Of a stretch of 64,000 nucleotides of DNA, positions 1 to 9,191 are shown in pieces (positions within the stretch are counted from its first letter, which is position 1; each line of letters opens with the position of its first letter). Source of the DNA: an uncultured Gammaproteobacteria bacterium (GTDB lineage: Bacteria; Pseudomonadota; Gammaproteobacteria; Arenicellales; JAANXG01); assembly GCA_947258975.1 (NCBI GenBank), contig CAMYKK010000002.1:62001-126000 (forward strand), in the 5' to 3' direction. Made by a program: the position numbers and the translations under genes. A model generated the notes under the pieces. That model did not search any database. It saw nothing but the letters and a program-made list of their open reading frames with translations, and was not told where the DNA came from.

Positions 1-2210
1 ATCTCCTGCTCGCACGCGATGACTCGAAAGGGCGCACGTGATCGGTCGATATCAAGCCATTCATCGATTAACGCCGCCAACCGGCGGCGTTCCAGTTTGA
101 CAAACTCGCGGCGGAACTGCGCGTCGTCCGCGACCGCCAGCTTTGACAACACGGCGCTGACTTCATCGGAGATCAATGCGCTCAATTCCTGAGACGACAC
201 ACGCAGTAGTGTCGACTGATCCTCGAGACGGCGCCAGATACGCGCCAAACACTGGTGCACTATAATACCGCGTTCGGCTGCGCTCAATCCCAGCGTGATC
301 TCAGGGAGGGAGGCGGCGCGCAAGCGGTGACGCGTAAAGGCCCGGAACGGACACGCCGCTTGATCGCGGATCACGCTGACACCGCCTGACGCCGCCTGCG
401 CGGTCGACAACCGCGGACCATGGCGATCTGTCAGCTGTTCCAGCGACGGGCGTTTCCGGTTGAGCTGATGGTTATAGCCGTTGAATTCGCTCACCGGGAT
501 CACGCCCGGCGCTGCCTCCGGGATGTGCGCAAACAGCGGGCTGAGCTTGAGTGGTTGCTCCCCGCGCCGTTGAGGGTAACTGATCACGATCTTGGCGGCG
601 CTGCCCAGCAAACGGCGGGTGACGATTGCCGCGTGTTCCAAAGTAGACTTCGCGCTCGCGCCCGGCATCTCATGAAGGCGTTGCAGCGTGTGGGGTAGGA
701 ATGGATTCGGGCGCGGCACGGGGGGCCATTGCTCATCGCTCATACCGGCAAGCCACAGGTGCGTGAACTCCATACCGCCCGCTTCCATGCTCCCCATGAT
801 CTGCACCGGTGCGGGTGGCGATCGTGGTTGAAAGATGCGTCCGCCGGCCATTCTCGTCAACGCCCGGATTGCCTCAGACAATCGCAGCTCCTTGGCAACC
901 GCACCCAATCCCGCGAAGCGCGCCAGCAGATCGCGCCATGCCTCGATGGCTGGATACTCGCTGCTGTTCGGGACCCGATCACCCGGCCATCCCATCACCT
1001 GCAACCAGCTGGCGAACAAGTCCGCCCAAGCTGCCGGCGATCGCGGTTGGGAGCGGTTGGCGGCCAGATCCCCGATGCGGCCGAGACATTCGTAGAGAAC
1101 CGGGCAATCCACTGGTAGGGCCTTCAAAATCGGCAGCAGACGGTCCAAGCGGATACGCTCCAATCCCGATGTGCGCAGCTCGGTATCGAGCTGGCCGCGC
1201 GCCGGGTATTCGCTCATCCCACCACGGATAAAGGGGCTGTGGATTAGATCCGATATGTCGCCATAAGGCCGCGCCTCGGACAGACTGGTCAACACCAACA
1301 AAGCGTGCGCGACGACCGGAATTCGAGCCAGCGGTTGTCTCATTGATAAGTCAAATGTCCTGAGTTGAGCGGGATCGCCGCCTGCGGGCTGTTCAGGATA
1401 GAGAATCTTGCGAAAGCTGTGCTCCACCTCATCGCGTACCGGCCCAAGATCAAGAAACACCACGCCAATGGGCCCTGGTTCTCCCTGCTCGAGTAAAGCA
1501 CGGGCCCAGCGCGCCGCCGACTCGATTTCGTGACCGGCGTCGCGGCAGGACTGATGACAAGCTGCGCCGGCCGTCCCCACGCCGGCAGCAACCTCCACTT
1601 GCATGCCGTTGTCGACAAGTCGACGGCGTAACGCCTGTTGCGACGGTGTCAGCGTGTCAAAACCCAACCACATTACCGGCGTATTGACACACCAAGCGGC
1701 GGTGCTTCCTATGTGTTCTCCAAGTTCGCTCTGACTCAACCATTCGCGCTCGTTGACGCGCCGCGAAAACTCCCGCGCCCAAGCGCGAAATGCCTCGGTG
1801 TCCTGATTGATATCGCGACCCAAATCCGCCACGCCCAGATTCCAGCTTCGCAGCAGATGCCACGCATTGCTCGCGGACTGGCCGGTCGCCGGCAGTTGCA
1901 TCAGGCTGAAATCCGGCCGTTGCTCCAAATCGTCGCGAATCACCGTCTCCCACAGCCAGAGTTCTTGGTCCTCATTGAGCAGCATCGGTCGCGCGGATCG
2001 GATCACGGTATCCGCTTCAACTTGGCGCCAGCCACGCAATAACCAGTCCTTCCAAAACAGCACTGACGGCGTCGGCCACACCAGCCGCCCCTGTTCCTGC
2101 TTCATATCGGCGTGGCATTCTAGAACGAAACGACACAATCGACGGGTTGCAGTCACTATCGTGCCGCCGCGTTCAAGAAACGAGGCAAGTTGATGCGGTG
2201 TTGAACTCAC
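1..2210 (-). CDS. AddB-like PD-(D/E)XK nuclease family DNA repair protein, 3' end missing
   Basis: About 736 codons are present; the gene reads leftward and runs off the window edge, so the C-terminal nuclease core is not seen. I read the frame on the minus strand from a GTG at 2210. That start lies 28 bases after the stop of the upstream methyltransferase gene. The protein resembles the 'probable DNA repair protein' family related to AddB/RecB-type nucleases. It has a helicase-like N-terminal part with 'HLWLAGMSDEQWPP' near residue 540, then 'DQAACPFRAFTRHRL' near residue 615. The latter matches the first cysteine of the iron-sulfur nuclease domain in AddB-like proteins. No Walker A motif is visible at the N terminus, so helicase activity is doubtful. 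A likely role is DNA end processing or recombinational repair, usually together with a UvrD/AddA-type helicase encoded nearby (outside this window). The start codon is less certain than the family. Confidence 0.75.
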   Translation of the reverse strand, partial: MSSTPHQLASFLERGGTIVTATRRLCRFVLECHADMKQEQGRLVWPTPSVLFWKDWLLRGWRQVEADTVIRSARPMLLNEDQELWLWETVIRDDLEQRPDFSLMQLPATGQSASNAWHLLRSWNLGVADLGRDINQDTEAFRAWAREFSRRVNEREWLSQSELGEHIGSTAAWCVNTPVMWLGFDTLTPSQQALRRRLVDNGMQVEVAAGVGTAGAACHQSCRDAGHEIESAARWARALLEQGEPGPIGVVFLDLGPVRDEVEHSFRKILYPEQPAGGDPAQLRTFDLSMRQPLARIPVVAHALLVLTSLSEARPYGDISDLIHSPFIRGGMSEYPARGQLDTELRTSGLERIRLDRLLPILKALPVDCPVLYECLGRIGDLAANRSQPRSPAAWADLFASWLQVMGWPGDRVPNSSEYPAIEAWRDLLARFAGLGAVAKELRLSEAIRALTRMAGGRIFQPRSPPAPVQIMGSMEAGGMEFTHLWLAGMSDEQWPPVPRPNPFLPHTLQRLHEMPGASAKSTLEHAAIVTRRLLGSAAKIVISYPQRRGEQPLKLSPLFAHIPEAAPGVIPVSEFNGYNHQLNRKRPSLEQLTDRHGPRLSTAQAASGGVSVIRDQAACPFRAFTRHRLRAASLPEITLGLSAAERGIIVHQCLARIWRRLEDQSTLLRVSSQELSALISDEVSAVLSKLAVADDAQFRREFVKLERRRLAALIDEWLDIDRSRAPFRVIACEQE

Positions 2211-2238
2211 GGAATCATTGACTGATGCAACGCCTGTG

Positions 2239-2964
2239 TCAGATCCTTGTGACTATCGCCAACAACCGAAACGCGAGCAACCGACCCAACAGCGGATTGA
2301 GCCGCTCTTCCAGCCTCAGCATCGGAGACACCAGTCGTTGCGGGATCAGGCTCCACCTTTTAAACCCACCTGACATAGGATATGCGAACAGGCTGAATAA
2401 CTTGGTCTCTGTTATCCGCAAATTCGGATAATGCGCGTGAAAACGTTGTTGGTATTTGCAGAACAACAATGTCGGAATGGCCTGATTTGATGCATAGGGA
2501 TCCTTGATCGCCGGTGCCACACGCTGAAACGGATCCTGACTCATATCGACGGATTCATGGTGAAAATAATTATAAAACAACCAGCTAACGGGCGTTATCG
2601 CCGGTTCCAAGACCACCAACTTTCCGCCAGATCTCAAGACTCTTTCCGCTTCCCGAAAAAACGCAGGGGGACTGGCAAGGTGATGCAGCACGTCGAACAT
2701 GATAATATTGCCGAAGCTTGCGTGTTCGAACGGCAATTTTTGCGCATCACAAACTACGTCCAACCAGGGAGCGGGAAGAATATCGACGGTCAATATTTCC
2801 TTGGCAAATCGTTTCAGGTTGCCTACCCCGCCGCCGATCTCCAGGGTGCGCCCAGGCCCGCACGCAGCAAGAATCAGCCGGTAATAATGAGAATAAATCG
2901 TTCTCAACACCGGCTTACGTTCCCAAACCGAGGCGAATTCTTGCAGTCTCCCGTCTATATCCAT
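2239..2964 (-). CDS. Class I SAM-dependent methyltransferase
   Basis: A 241-residue protein with the Rossmann fold of Methyltransf_11 enzymes. Motif I 'LEIGGGVGNL' lies at about residues 41-50, an acidic strand end 'VDIL' follows, and 'IIMFDVLHHLASP' is the motif IV region near residue 90. The C-terminal half has long aromatic-rich segments ('SWLFYNYFHHE'), seen in methyltransferases acting on lipid or glycan substrates. The substrate is not deducible. It is transcribed leftward, 28 bases upstream of the repair nuclease gene, and divergently from a gene that fuses another methyltransferase to a glycosyltransferase. The pair may act on the same surface glycan or lipid-linked sugar; this is inference from position only. 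Confidence 0.8.
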   Translation of the reverse strand: MDIDGRLQEFASVWERKPVLRTIYSHYYRLILAACGPGRTLEIGGGVGNLKRFAKEILTVDILPAPWLDVVCDAQKLPFEHASFGNIIMFDVLHHLASPPAFFREAERVLRSGGKLVVLEPAITPVSWLFYNYFHHESVDMSQDPFQRVAPAIKDPYASNQAIPTLLFCKYQQRFHAHYPNLRITETKLFSLFAYPMSGGFKRWSLIPQRLVSPMLRLEERLNPLLGRLLAFRLLAIVTRI

Positions 2965-3101
2965 GGGGTTGAGAATGGATAGGGCAAAACAAGCTTGCAG
3001 TTAAGGTGGCGCGTCCACCGACAACCAACAACAACGAGTTGGAATAACGAACACGGACGGATAAACTAACATAATCCCGCAAAAAAGAATTCAATAACGC
3101 C

Positions 3102-4565
3102 GTGTCGTCCAATCCATCCGCTCAGTTAAAAAAAATTCACGGCCTGCAGAATTACCGCGACGAACGCAGCAGACATTGGGACGCGCAGGCCGGGCGAACC
3201 TATGCATGGGACAAACCGGCTCAGGCGTATCATCAGCGCCTCGAGGAAATCTATCAGCTGATCGTTCCCGCGGGCGCGCGCGTCATCGAACTTGGTTGCG
3301 GCACCGGCAACCTGCTCGCGGCCTTACGACCCGGTTATGGCGTTGGCGTCGATATATCGCCGCGGATAGTGGCGCTCGCCACTGCAAAATACCCTGAATT
3401 AACCTTCGCCTGTGCCGATGTCCACGACTTGAGAGCCATTGGGGAGACCTTTGATTACGTCGTTCTTTCCGACTTGCTGAATGAACTGCACGACGTTGAA
3501 AGCGCTTTGAACGAAGTACGTCGCTTGTGCCACCACCGCACACGGATTATCTGCAACTTCCACAGCAATCTTTGGTTTTTTCCACTTCAGCTGGCTAGAA
3601 ACATCGGTTTGGCGACACAAACACTGCCGCAGAACTGGCTGACAAAGGAAGATGTGCAGAATCTTTGCAGGCTCGCCGGCCTCGAATTCCTCCGCACCTG
3701 GGAAGAGATCCTGCTCCCGTTGCAGATCCCGGTCCTCGCCGGCCTATGCAACAAATTTCTATGCAAGGTTTGGCCGCTTAATCAGCTTGCACTAACACAC
3801 ATGATGGTCGCACGCTTGGCGTCCACGCCGCCCGCAGACAGCAAACAATACGGCGTCAGCATCGTGGTGCCGGCACGCAATGAAGCCGGCAACATCAGCG
3901 CCATTTTGGAACGGACACCCAAGCTGGGATCAAACACCGAACTGATCTTCGTGGAAGGCGGGTCCACCGATGACACCCACGAAACGATCCAGACCCTGAT
4001 CAAGGGACAAACGCGGTTACCGGCTCGTTTATTCAAACAAAGCGGACGCGGTAAGGGCGATGCAGTGCGTCTGGGATTCGCAGAGGCGAGAAATGAAGTG
4101 TTAATGATCCTGGACGCGGATCTGTCCGTTGCGCCGGAAGATCTCACACGCTTTTATGATGCGCTCGCCGCAAACAAAGGGGAGTTCATCAACGGTGTAC
4201 GGCTGGTTTATCCCATGCAGGAAAAAGCAATGCGGTTCTTCAATCTGCTGGGCAACAAGTTTTTCAGTCTCGGGTTCTCCTATGTCCTGGGTCAGCCAGT
4301 CAAAGACACCCTGTGCGGAACCAAGGTTCTGCGTAAAACCGACTATCAAAGAATCGCCGCCAATCGTGCCTACTTCGGAGACTTCGATCCTTTCGGCGAT
4401 TTCGATCTGCTGTTCGGTGCAGCGAAACTCAATTTGAGAATCGTTGACTTGCCGCTCCGGTATCAGGCACGGGTCTACGGAGAAACCAATATCAGCCGTT
4501 GGAGTGACGGACTGCGATTAATAAAGATGCTTTCGATCGCGGTCAAAAAATTGAAATATGTATAA
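3102..4565 (+). CDS. Fusion: SAM methyltransferase + GT2 glycosyltransferase
   Basis: A 487-residue two-domain protein starting with GTG. Residues about 20-230 form a class I methyltransferase: motif I 'VIELGCGTGNLLAAL' at about residue 60, then 'GVGVDISPRIVALA' and 'YVVLSDLLNELHD'. From about residue 247 a family 2 glycosyltransferase begins with 'VSIVVPARNEAGNI'. It continues with 'ELIFVEGGSTDDT' and the metal-binding 'MILDADLSVAPEDL', and ends in a dolichol-phosphate-mannose-synthase-like region with 'DTLCGTKVLRKTDY' and 'GDFDPFGDFDLLFGAAKL'. No transmembrane helices are obvious, so it probably works at the cytoplasmic membrane face on a polyprenyl-phosphate or glycan acceptor. The domains normally occur as separate genes. 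Both domains keep their core motifs, so the fusion is probably functional. Sugar donor and acceptor are unknown. Confidence 0.85.
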   Translation: MSSNPSAQLKKIHGLQNYRDERSRHWDAQAGRTYAWDKPAQAYHQRLEEIYQLIVPAGARVIELGCGTGNLLAALRPGYGVGVDISPRIVALATAKYPELTFACADVHDLRAIGETFDYVVLSDLLNELHDVESALNEVRRLCHHRTRIICNFHSNLWFFPLQLARNIGLATQTLPQNWLTKEDVQNLCRLAGLEFLRTWEEILLPLQIPVLAGLCNKFLCKVWPLNQLALTHMMVARLASTPPADSKQYGVSIVVPARNEAGNISAILERTPKLGSNTELIFVEGGSTDDTHETIQTLIKGQTRLPARLFKQSGRGKGDAVRLGFAEARNEVLMILDADLSVAPEDLTRFYDALAANKGEFINGVRLVYPMQEKAMRFFNLLGNKFFSLGFSYVLGQPVKDTLCGTKVLRKTDYQRIAANRAYFGDFDPFGDFDLLFGAAKLNLRIVDLPLRYQARVYGETNISRWSDGLRLIKMLSIAVKKLKYV

Positions 4566-4605
4566 CGAATGGTGAGCCGGATGATGCTGCTGTCACGCAA
4601 CTGAT

Positions 4606-4668
4606 CGGTGGGAACGCCTTTTAGGCGCGAAATCGTTATTCATCACGGCTGCAAACCGCTCCCACAGG
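4606..4668. repeat. REP-like palindromic element (BIME-like inverted pair)
   Basis: Two REP-like units face each other in the gap between the fusion gene and the GST gene. The first reads GGTGGGAACGCC then TTTTAGGCGCGA, with an internal CGCCT/AGGCG stem. The second is GGCTGCAAACCGCTCCCAC. The outer arms GTGGGA (about 4609) and TCCCAC (4660-4665) are complementary. This resembles the 'gtgggagcgg...' REP family common in Pseudomonas, Xanthomonas and other gammaproteobacteria. The rest of the 4566-4799 gap shows no convincing gene. Confidence 0.55.
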
Positions 4669-4799
4669 AGTTTGTCCGCGGAAAAATCCATGCGGAGACA
4701 CCCCATATATTGCGCACATGCAAGGCCGGGTGCCGGCCTACATTACCGGGCGCCACTGGGTTAGCATGTGCCACCCACTATGCTTACGGATAAACCCTA

Positions 4800-5720
4800 A
4801 TGTCTCAAGTCATTCTGCACCATTATCCGCAGTCTCCAGTGTCCGAAAAAGTGCGGGTAGTCCTCGGCATGAAAGGGCTTGACTGGCAATCCGTGCAGAT
4901 CCCACGGTATCCCCCCAAACCGGACTTGATGCCGCTCACCGGGGGCTATCGCCGCACGCCGGTCATGCAGATCGGTGCGAATGTATATTGCGATAGCCAA
5001 TGCATAATCAGGGAGTTGGAGCAGCGTTACCCGGAACCGAGCTTGTTCCCCGGTGGCGGCGCGGGACTGGCCTGGGGCGTGAGCCGCTGGACCGACGGCC
5101 CCCTGTTCATCGCGATCATCGCCGCAATCTTCGGCGAGCAAGGTCATGAACTACCGGAAGAATTTGCCAACGACCGCGGCCCTTTGTATTTCGGCCCGAA
5201 CTATGACGTCGACACCTTTATGCGAACGCTGGACGAGACGCTCGCGCAGATACGGGCACAATTTTCGTGGTTTGACCAGTGTTTGGCGGACGACCGTCCG
5301 TTTCTGTTGGGCGAGCAACCCGGACTGGCGGATGCATTGGGGTACTACTTGGTGTGGTTTTTCCGCGGTCGCGTCCACGCCGGGCCGGCCATGCTGCGTC
5401 AATTTCCCAAACTTGAGTCCTGGGAGCAGCGGGTGCAGGCTCTCGGCCACGGCCGACCGGCGGACCTGTCGGCAGATCGCGCCCTCGAGATCGCTCGTAC
5501 GTCACGCCCGGAGGTCATGGAATGGATCGATCCAGCCGATCCGTTGCAGGTATCGGTGGGGCAGCCCATCGGTGTCACACCCCACGGAGACAGCGGTGAT
5601 CCAACGGTGCGCGGACGGATTGCGCGCCTAACCCCCGATACCATTGTGCTGCGGCGTCGCGATGATCGCGTGGGCGACGTGGCCGTGCACTTTCCACGGG
5701 CGGGTTATCGGGCAGGATGA
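4800..5720 (+). CDS. Glutathione S-transferase family protein with C-terminal extension
   Basis: A 306-residue protein. Residues 1-80 are a thioredoxin-like GST N-terminal domain: 'LHHYPQSPVSEKVRVVLG', the cis-proline region 'RRTPVMQIG', and 'DSQCIIRELEQRYPE', which matches the glutathione-binding 'ES/DS' turn. Residues about 95-225 are the helical GST C-terminal domain ('RPFLLGEQPGLADALGYY'). The last 75 residues, from about 'WIDPADPLQVSVGQPIGV', form an extra beta-rich segment beyond the usual 200-230 residue length. GSTs conjugate or reduce electrophiles with glutathione in the cytoplasm; the substrate here is unknown. Glutathione use fits with the gamma-glutamyltransferase and 5-oxoprolinase elsewhere in the window. 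The gene appears to be a single transcription unit. Confidence 0.85.
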   Translation: MSQVILHHYPQSPVSEKVRVVLGMKGLDWQSVQIPRYPPKPDLMPLTGGYRRTPVMQIGANVYCDSQCIIRELEQRYPEPSLFPGGGAGLAWGVSRWTDGPLFIAIIAAIFGEQGHELPEEFANDRGPLYFGPNYDVDTFMRTLDETLAQIRAQFSWFDQCLADDRPFLLGEQPGLADALGYYLVWFFRGRVHAGPAMLRQFPKLESWEQRVQALGHGRPADLSADRALEIARTSRPEVMEWIDPADPLQVSVGQPIGVTPHGDSGDPTVRGRIARLTPDTIVLRRRDDRVGDVAVHFPRAGYRAG

Positions 5721-5800
5721 CTCAGAGTACGAGCGGCCGATCGTGATTCACGCCCACACTGGCGTATTGCTGAGCATGAACAGCAGCGCCGCAACGACAA

Positions 5801-5844
5801 AGGATCGCAAGATTCTTCGCTCGCAGCGCTCGCTCAGAATGACA
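5801..5844. repeat. Dispersed short repeat in the 5721-6019 intergenic gap
   Basis: The stretch contains 'GATTCTTCGCTCGCAGCG' followed by 'CTCGCTCAGAATGACAG'. This is the recognisable 'agattcttcgct...cgctcagaatgac' sequence that recurs as short intergenic repeats in many environmental bacterial genomes. It has internal symmetry around CGCTCG/CGAGCG-type arms. The rest of the 300-base gap between the GST and ferrochelatase genes (5721-6019) shows no gene that I can support. Recognition is from memory of the repeat type; copy number in this genome is not known. Confidence 0.4.
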
Positions 5845-6019
5845 GTGCCCCACCGGTCGTCCTAAGGCGTGCAACGACGAAGTATCTGATGAACTCTTAC
5901 GGTTGGCGTCGCAGACTCCGATCCGTCATGTGTCTCGACACAACCCGCCCGTCGATGTCGGGATTCCGGCGCTGTTATCGAGCCTCACCGTCGGCGGGGC
6001 AAACCTGCCGGCCCCGCGG

Positions 6020-7126
6020 TTAAGACTTGGCGCCTATCGCCTGTGCGCGCTGCAACGTCAACCGTCTCTGTTCCGCCTGTGCCTCGGGTTCCCCATCGCG
6101 TTCCGCCCATCCATTCGTGTTCGCTGCCGCCAGATCGGCTAGCAACTCGATGTGATCGGGGTCCGCATTCAAGCAGGGAATATAGCGAAACCGCTCGCCT
6201 CCCGCGCCCAGGAAAAAATCCCGGTTCTGTTGGTCGATTTCCTCGAGGGTTTCCAGGCAATCAGCGGCGAATCCCGGGCACACGACATCTACGGACTTCA
6301 CACCTTGGCCCGGTAATTCTTTCAAGACATGATCACAATACGGCTGTAACCACGGTTCACGGCCGAACCGCGACTGGAATACAACCATCCAACGCGCTGC
6401 GTCCAGATGCAGCGCTTCTGCAACCAGGCGCGCGGTCTTCTGGCACTGACAGTGGTAGGGATCGCCGTTCACGAGGTATCGCTGAGGTACCCCGTGGAAG
6501 GAGAACAGCAAGCGCTCCGCGGGGCCTTGTTGTTGCCAGTAGCCGCGTATCTTGGTGGCGAGCGCCTGGATGTACACCGGATTGTCGTGATACGCGTTAA
6601 TGAACCGTAGCTCGGGGACCCACCGCCAATGACTTAAGGTAGCGGCGACCGCGTCGAACACTGAACCCACCGTAGTTCCGGAATATTGGGGATACAGAGG
6701 TAATACGACAAGGCGCCGGGCGCCTTGTCGCCGTAATCGTTCCAGTCCATCCGCAATCGACGGTCGACCGTAACTCATTCCCAACTCCACGTGTACCGGA
6801 CCCCGATAGCGCGCGGCCAACAACTGCCCGAGTGCGTCCGTTTGCTGCTGTGAAATCACCATCAGTGGCGATCCGGCTTCGGTCCATACCTTCTGATAGG
6901 ACTCGGCGCTGCGCTTGGGGCGAATGTTCAAAATCACCAAGCGCAAGATCAACCACCAAACGAGCCGTGGGATCTCGACGACCCGCGGGTCGGACAGAAA
7001 CTGCTTGAGGTAACGGCGCAGACTTGCCGCGGTAGGTGCGTCGGGGGTTCCCAGATTGACCAGCAACACCCCGATCCCGGCCGCCGCGTCATGCCGAAAA
7101 TCCGCCTCCCCCACGTACCGAGTCAT
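6020..7126 (-). CDS. hemH: Ferrochelatase
   Basis: A 368-residue ferrochelatase that inserts Fe2+ into protoporphyrin IX in the last step of haem b synthesis. The N-terminal family signature 'GVLLVNLGTPDAP' is at residues 19-31. The metal-binding histidine lies in 'LLFSFHGVPQRY' (His211), and the acidic path includes Glu292 and Glu295 in 'CLETLEEI'. 'YPQYSGTTVGSVFDAV' at about 145-160 is also typical. The length is near the bacterial norm of 320-370, with an Ala/Glu-rich tail that looks dispensable. Haem demand is plausible given the cytochrome c at 39.2 kb. The gene lies downstream of nadA with a gap of about 120 bases and may be transcribed separately. Confidence 0.97.
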   Translation of the reverse strand: MTRYVGEADFRHDAAAGIGVLLVNLGTPDAPTAASLRRYLKQFLSDPRVVEIPRLVWWLILRLVILNIRPKRSAESYQKVWTEAGSPLMVISQQQTDALGQLLAARYRGPVHVELGMSYGRPSIADGLERLRRQGARRLVVLPLYPQYSGTTVGSVFDAVAATLSHWRWVPELRFINAYHDNPVYIQALATKIRGYWQQQGPAERLLFSFHGVPQRYLVNGDPYHCQCQKTARLVAEALHLDAARWMVVFQSRFGREPWLQPYCDHVLKELPGQGVKSVDVVCPGFAADCLETLEEIDQQNRDFFLGAGGERFRYIPCLNADPDHIELLADLAAANTNGWAERDGEPEAQAEQRRLTLQRAQAIGAKS

Positions 7127-7247
7127 GACCGCAATCGCTTACTCATCGTGGCAAGTATACTTGAACCGGCCGTTGTGATCGTGTGTAGGCCCATAAGACC
7201 GGGGCACTAATTCGCCGACTCACGTACGCACGTTGTCAACGAACGAC

Positions 7248-8339
7248 TCATGCATTACCCGTTACCTTGACATTTTGACTGCTATGCTCACGGGCAAAAT
7301 CCACCATGCGCTTGAGTGACTTTTCGGCCTGCGCGCGAATCTCCTCCTCGACAAAGACTTCATTGTCACCGGTTTCCAATACATGGGCGAGGCGTGCCAG
7401 ATCGTTCATCTTCATCCACGGGCAATGACCACAGCTCTTACAGGTGGCGCCCTCACCCGCGGTCGGTGCGGGAATGAATGTCTTTCTCGGCGCGACTTCA
7501 CGCATTTTATGAAAGATGCCGTCCTCGGTCGCGACGATGAACAGCTCATTACTCATTTCCTGGGCGGCCTTGATTATCTGGCTGGTCGAGCCGACGCGAT
7601 CCGCGAGCGCGATGACACCTGGCGGCGACTCCGGATGCACCAGTACCGCGGCAGCGGGGTACAAGGATTTCAGTTGTGCCAACGCCTCTGATTTGAATTC
7701 TTCGTGTACCACACACGAGCCCTGCCACATCAACATGTCGGCCCCGGTCATGCGCTGTACGTAATCGCCCAGAAAACGGTCCGGTGCCCACAGGATCTTT
7801 TCACCCCTTTGGTGCAGATACTCTGCCACCTGCAAAGCGATCGAAGACGTCACCACCCAATCTGCGCGCGCCTTCACGGCAGCACTGGTGTTTGCATAGA
7901 CCACCACCGTGCGCTCGGGATTGGCGTCACAGAACTCGTTAAAATCATCCGCCGGGCAACCCAAATCCAGCGAACACTCGGCGTCCCGTTCGACCACCAA
8001 AACCCGTTTTTTCGGGCTCAGTATCTTGGCGGTCTCACCCATAAATCGAACCCCGGCGACCACCACCGTACTGGCGGGATGCTCGTAACCAAACCTAGCC
8101 ATCTCCAACGAGTCGGACACAAACCCCCCCGTCTCGTCCGCCAGATCCTGAAGCTCGCCGTCGACATAGTAGTGAGCAACCAGTACCGCATTTTGTGCTT
8201 CAAGCAAACGTTCGATGTGCGCGATTTGCGCGTCGTGCTCTTTCTTGGGCAAGAGCTCATGTTTAATACCACGCGCTTGTAACGCAACCGTATCGATGCG
8301 CTGTTTCAGATTTTCCGGTATCGAATGCACGGCAGTCAC
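7248..8339 (-). CDS. nadA: Quinolinate synthase A
   Basis: NadA condenses iminoaspartate with dihydroxyacetone phosphate to quinolinate for de novo NAD synthesis, using a [4Fe-4S] cluster. I choose the GTG at 8339 because AAGGAGAT lies just upstream and the coding start is then 10 bases after the nrtR stop. A start at 8420 would overlap nrtR. This gives 363 residues. Visible motifs are '[19 protein letters not shown]', '[15 protein letters not shown]', '[10 protein letters not shown]', 'GSCVVHEEF', 'VHPESPPGV' and the cluster-binding '[13 protein letters not shown]'. Together with nrtR it forms an operon, expected to be repressed by NrtR through the palindrome upstream of nrtR. Confidence 0.96.
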   Translation of the reverse strand: MTAVHSIPENLKQRIDTVALQARGIKHELLPKKEHDAQIAHIERLLEAQNAVLVAHYYVDGELQDLADETGGFVSDSLEMARFGYEHPASTVVVAGVRFMGETAKILSPKKRVLVVERDAECSLDLGCPADDFNEFCDANPERTVVVYANTSAAVKARADWVVTSSIALQVAEYLHQRGEKILWAPDRFLGDYVQRMTGADMLMWQGSCVVHEEFKSEALAQLKSLYPAAAVLVHPESPPGVIALADRVGSTSQIIKAAQEMSNELFIVATEDGIFHKMREVAPRKTFIPAPTAGEGATCKSCGHCPWMKMNDLARLAHVLETGDNEVFVEEEIRAQAEKSLKRMVDFAREHSSQNVKVTGNA

Positions 8340-8349
8340 GGCAATCTCC

Positions 8350-9036
8350 TTACTTGATGAAATGGACCTCACCGGGCGATTTGTAACGGTACAGTCCCGC
8401 CGGCCGATGAGAACCGTCACGACGTTTTCTCCCGGTCTCCTCTATGCAGTCAAGAGCGAGGATGCGCTTTCTAAAATTACGTTTGTCCAGCTTTTCACAT
8501 AAAATTATTTCGTACACCTGTTGTAACTCGCTGAGCGTGAATTCCGCGGCCAACAATTGGAAGGCAATGGTTGAGTATGCCAACTTCGCTTCCAAGCGCC
8601 GGCGCGCCAGAACAACAATATCGGTGTGATCCAGGTAGAGATCAGGCATACGATCAATGGGGTACCATCGGACTTCGGGCGTGGGCCGGGCTCTTATTTC
8701 CTGCACACGGCGCGGCGGCATCAACGCATAATACGCCACCGTGATCACCCGCGACGCCGGATGCCGGTCCGGCCGACCGAAGGTATATAACTGCTCCAGA
8801 TACACGTCGTCCACGCCGGTTTGCTGGGCCAGCGTATGCTCGGCGCTGCGATCCAGGTGCTCCACCGGGCCGACGTACCCGCCAGGTAGCGCCCACGGCG
8901 CAGCGACACCGTCTCGGGGAGGGTGACGGCGCAATAGCACCTGCAGCCCGGTGTGTCCGATGCCGAATACCACGATATCCGTGGACACGTGTACCAACCA
9001 CGGTGCGGTAGACCGCAATTCAGTAGGTGTGGTCAT
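8350..9036 (-). CDS. nrtR: NrtR, Nudix-related transcriptional regulator of NAD metabolism
   Basis: A 228-residue protein. Residues about 15-145 are a Nudix-like domain ('[21 protein letters not shown]', then a degenerate Nudix box around '[16 protein letters not shown]'). Residues about 160-228 are a winged helix ('[17 protein letters not shown]', '[11 protein letters not shown]'). This is the NrtR architecture; NrtR proteins have usually lost pyrophosphatase activity and bind ADP-ribose or related NAD metabolites. The Nudix box deviates from the consensus GX5EX7REUXEEXGU, as expected for a regulator. It is the first gene of an operon with nadA, so the target pathway fits. A perfect palindrome 15 bases upstream of the start is the probable autoregulatory site. 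Confidence 0.93.
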   Translation of the reverse strand: MTTPTELRSTAPWLVHVSTDIVVFGIGHTGLQVLLRRHPPRDGVAAPWALPGGYVGPVEHLDRSAEHTLAQQTGVDDVYLEQLYTFGRPDRHPASRVITVAYYALMPPRRVQEIRARPTPEVRWYPIDRMPDLYLDHTDIVVLARRRLEAKLAYSTIAFQLLAAEFTLSELQQVYEIILCEKLDKRNFRKRILALDCIEETGRKRRDGSHRPAGLYRYKSPGEVHFIK

Positions 9037-9050
9037 AACACGAAGTAGAT

Positions 9051-9069
9051 TAGTGTATTTTATACACTA
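9051..9069 (-). promoter_or_regulatory. Probable NrtR operator upstream of nrtR-nadA
   Basis: TAGTGTATTTTATACACTA is a perfect palindrome: 7-base arms TAGTGTA/TACACTA around a 5-base AT spacer. It ends 15 bases upstream of the nrtR start. On the minus strand it contains a TATAAA sequence that could serve as the -10 region, so binding would block transcription. Length, symmetry and position fit an NrtR operator; the exact consensus for this lineage was not checked. Confidence 0.7.
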
Positions 9070-9191
9070 TGTCAAGCTGTCCCCTGCCACCACGCGGCTA
9101 CCAGTGCTTTGGCGCCGGGCAAGACGGCCACGCGCCGCCAGTTCGTGTATCCTCCACCGCTTTTCGACCCGACCCTGCACCGGAGCCGAGT

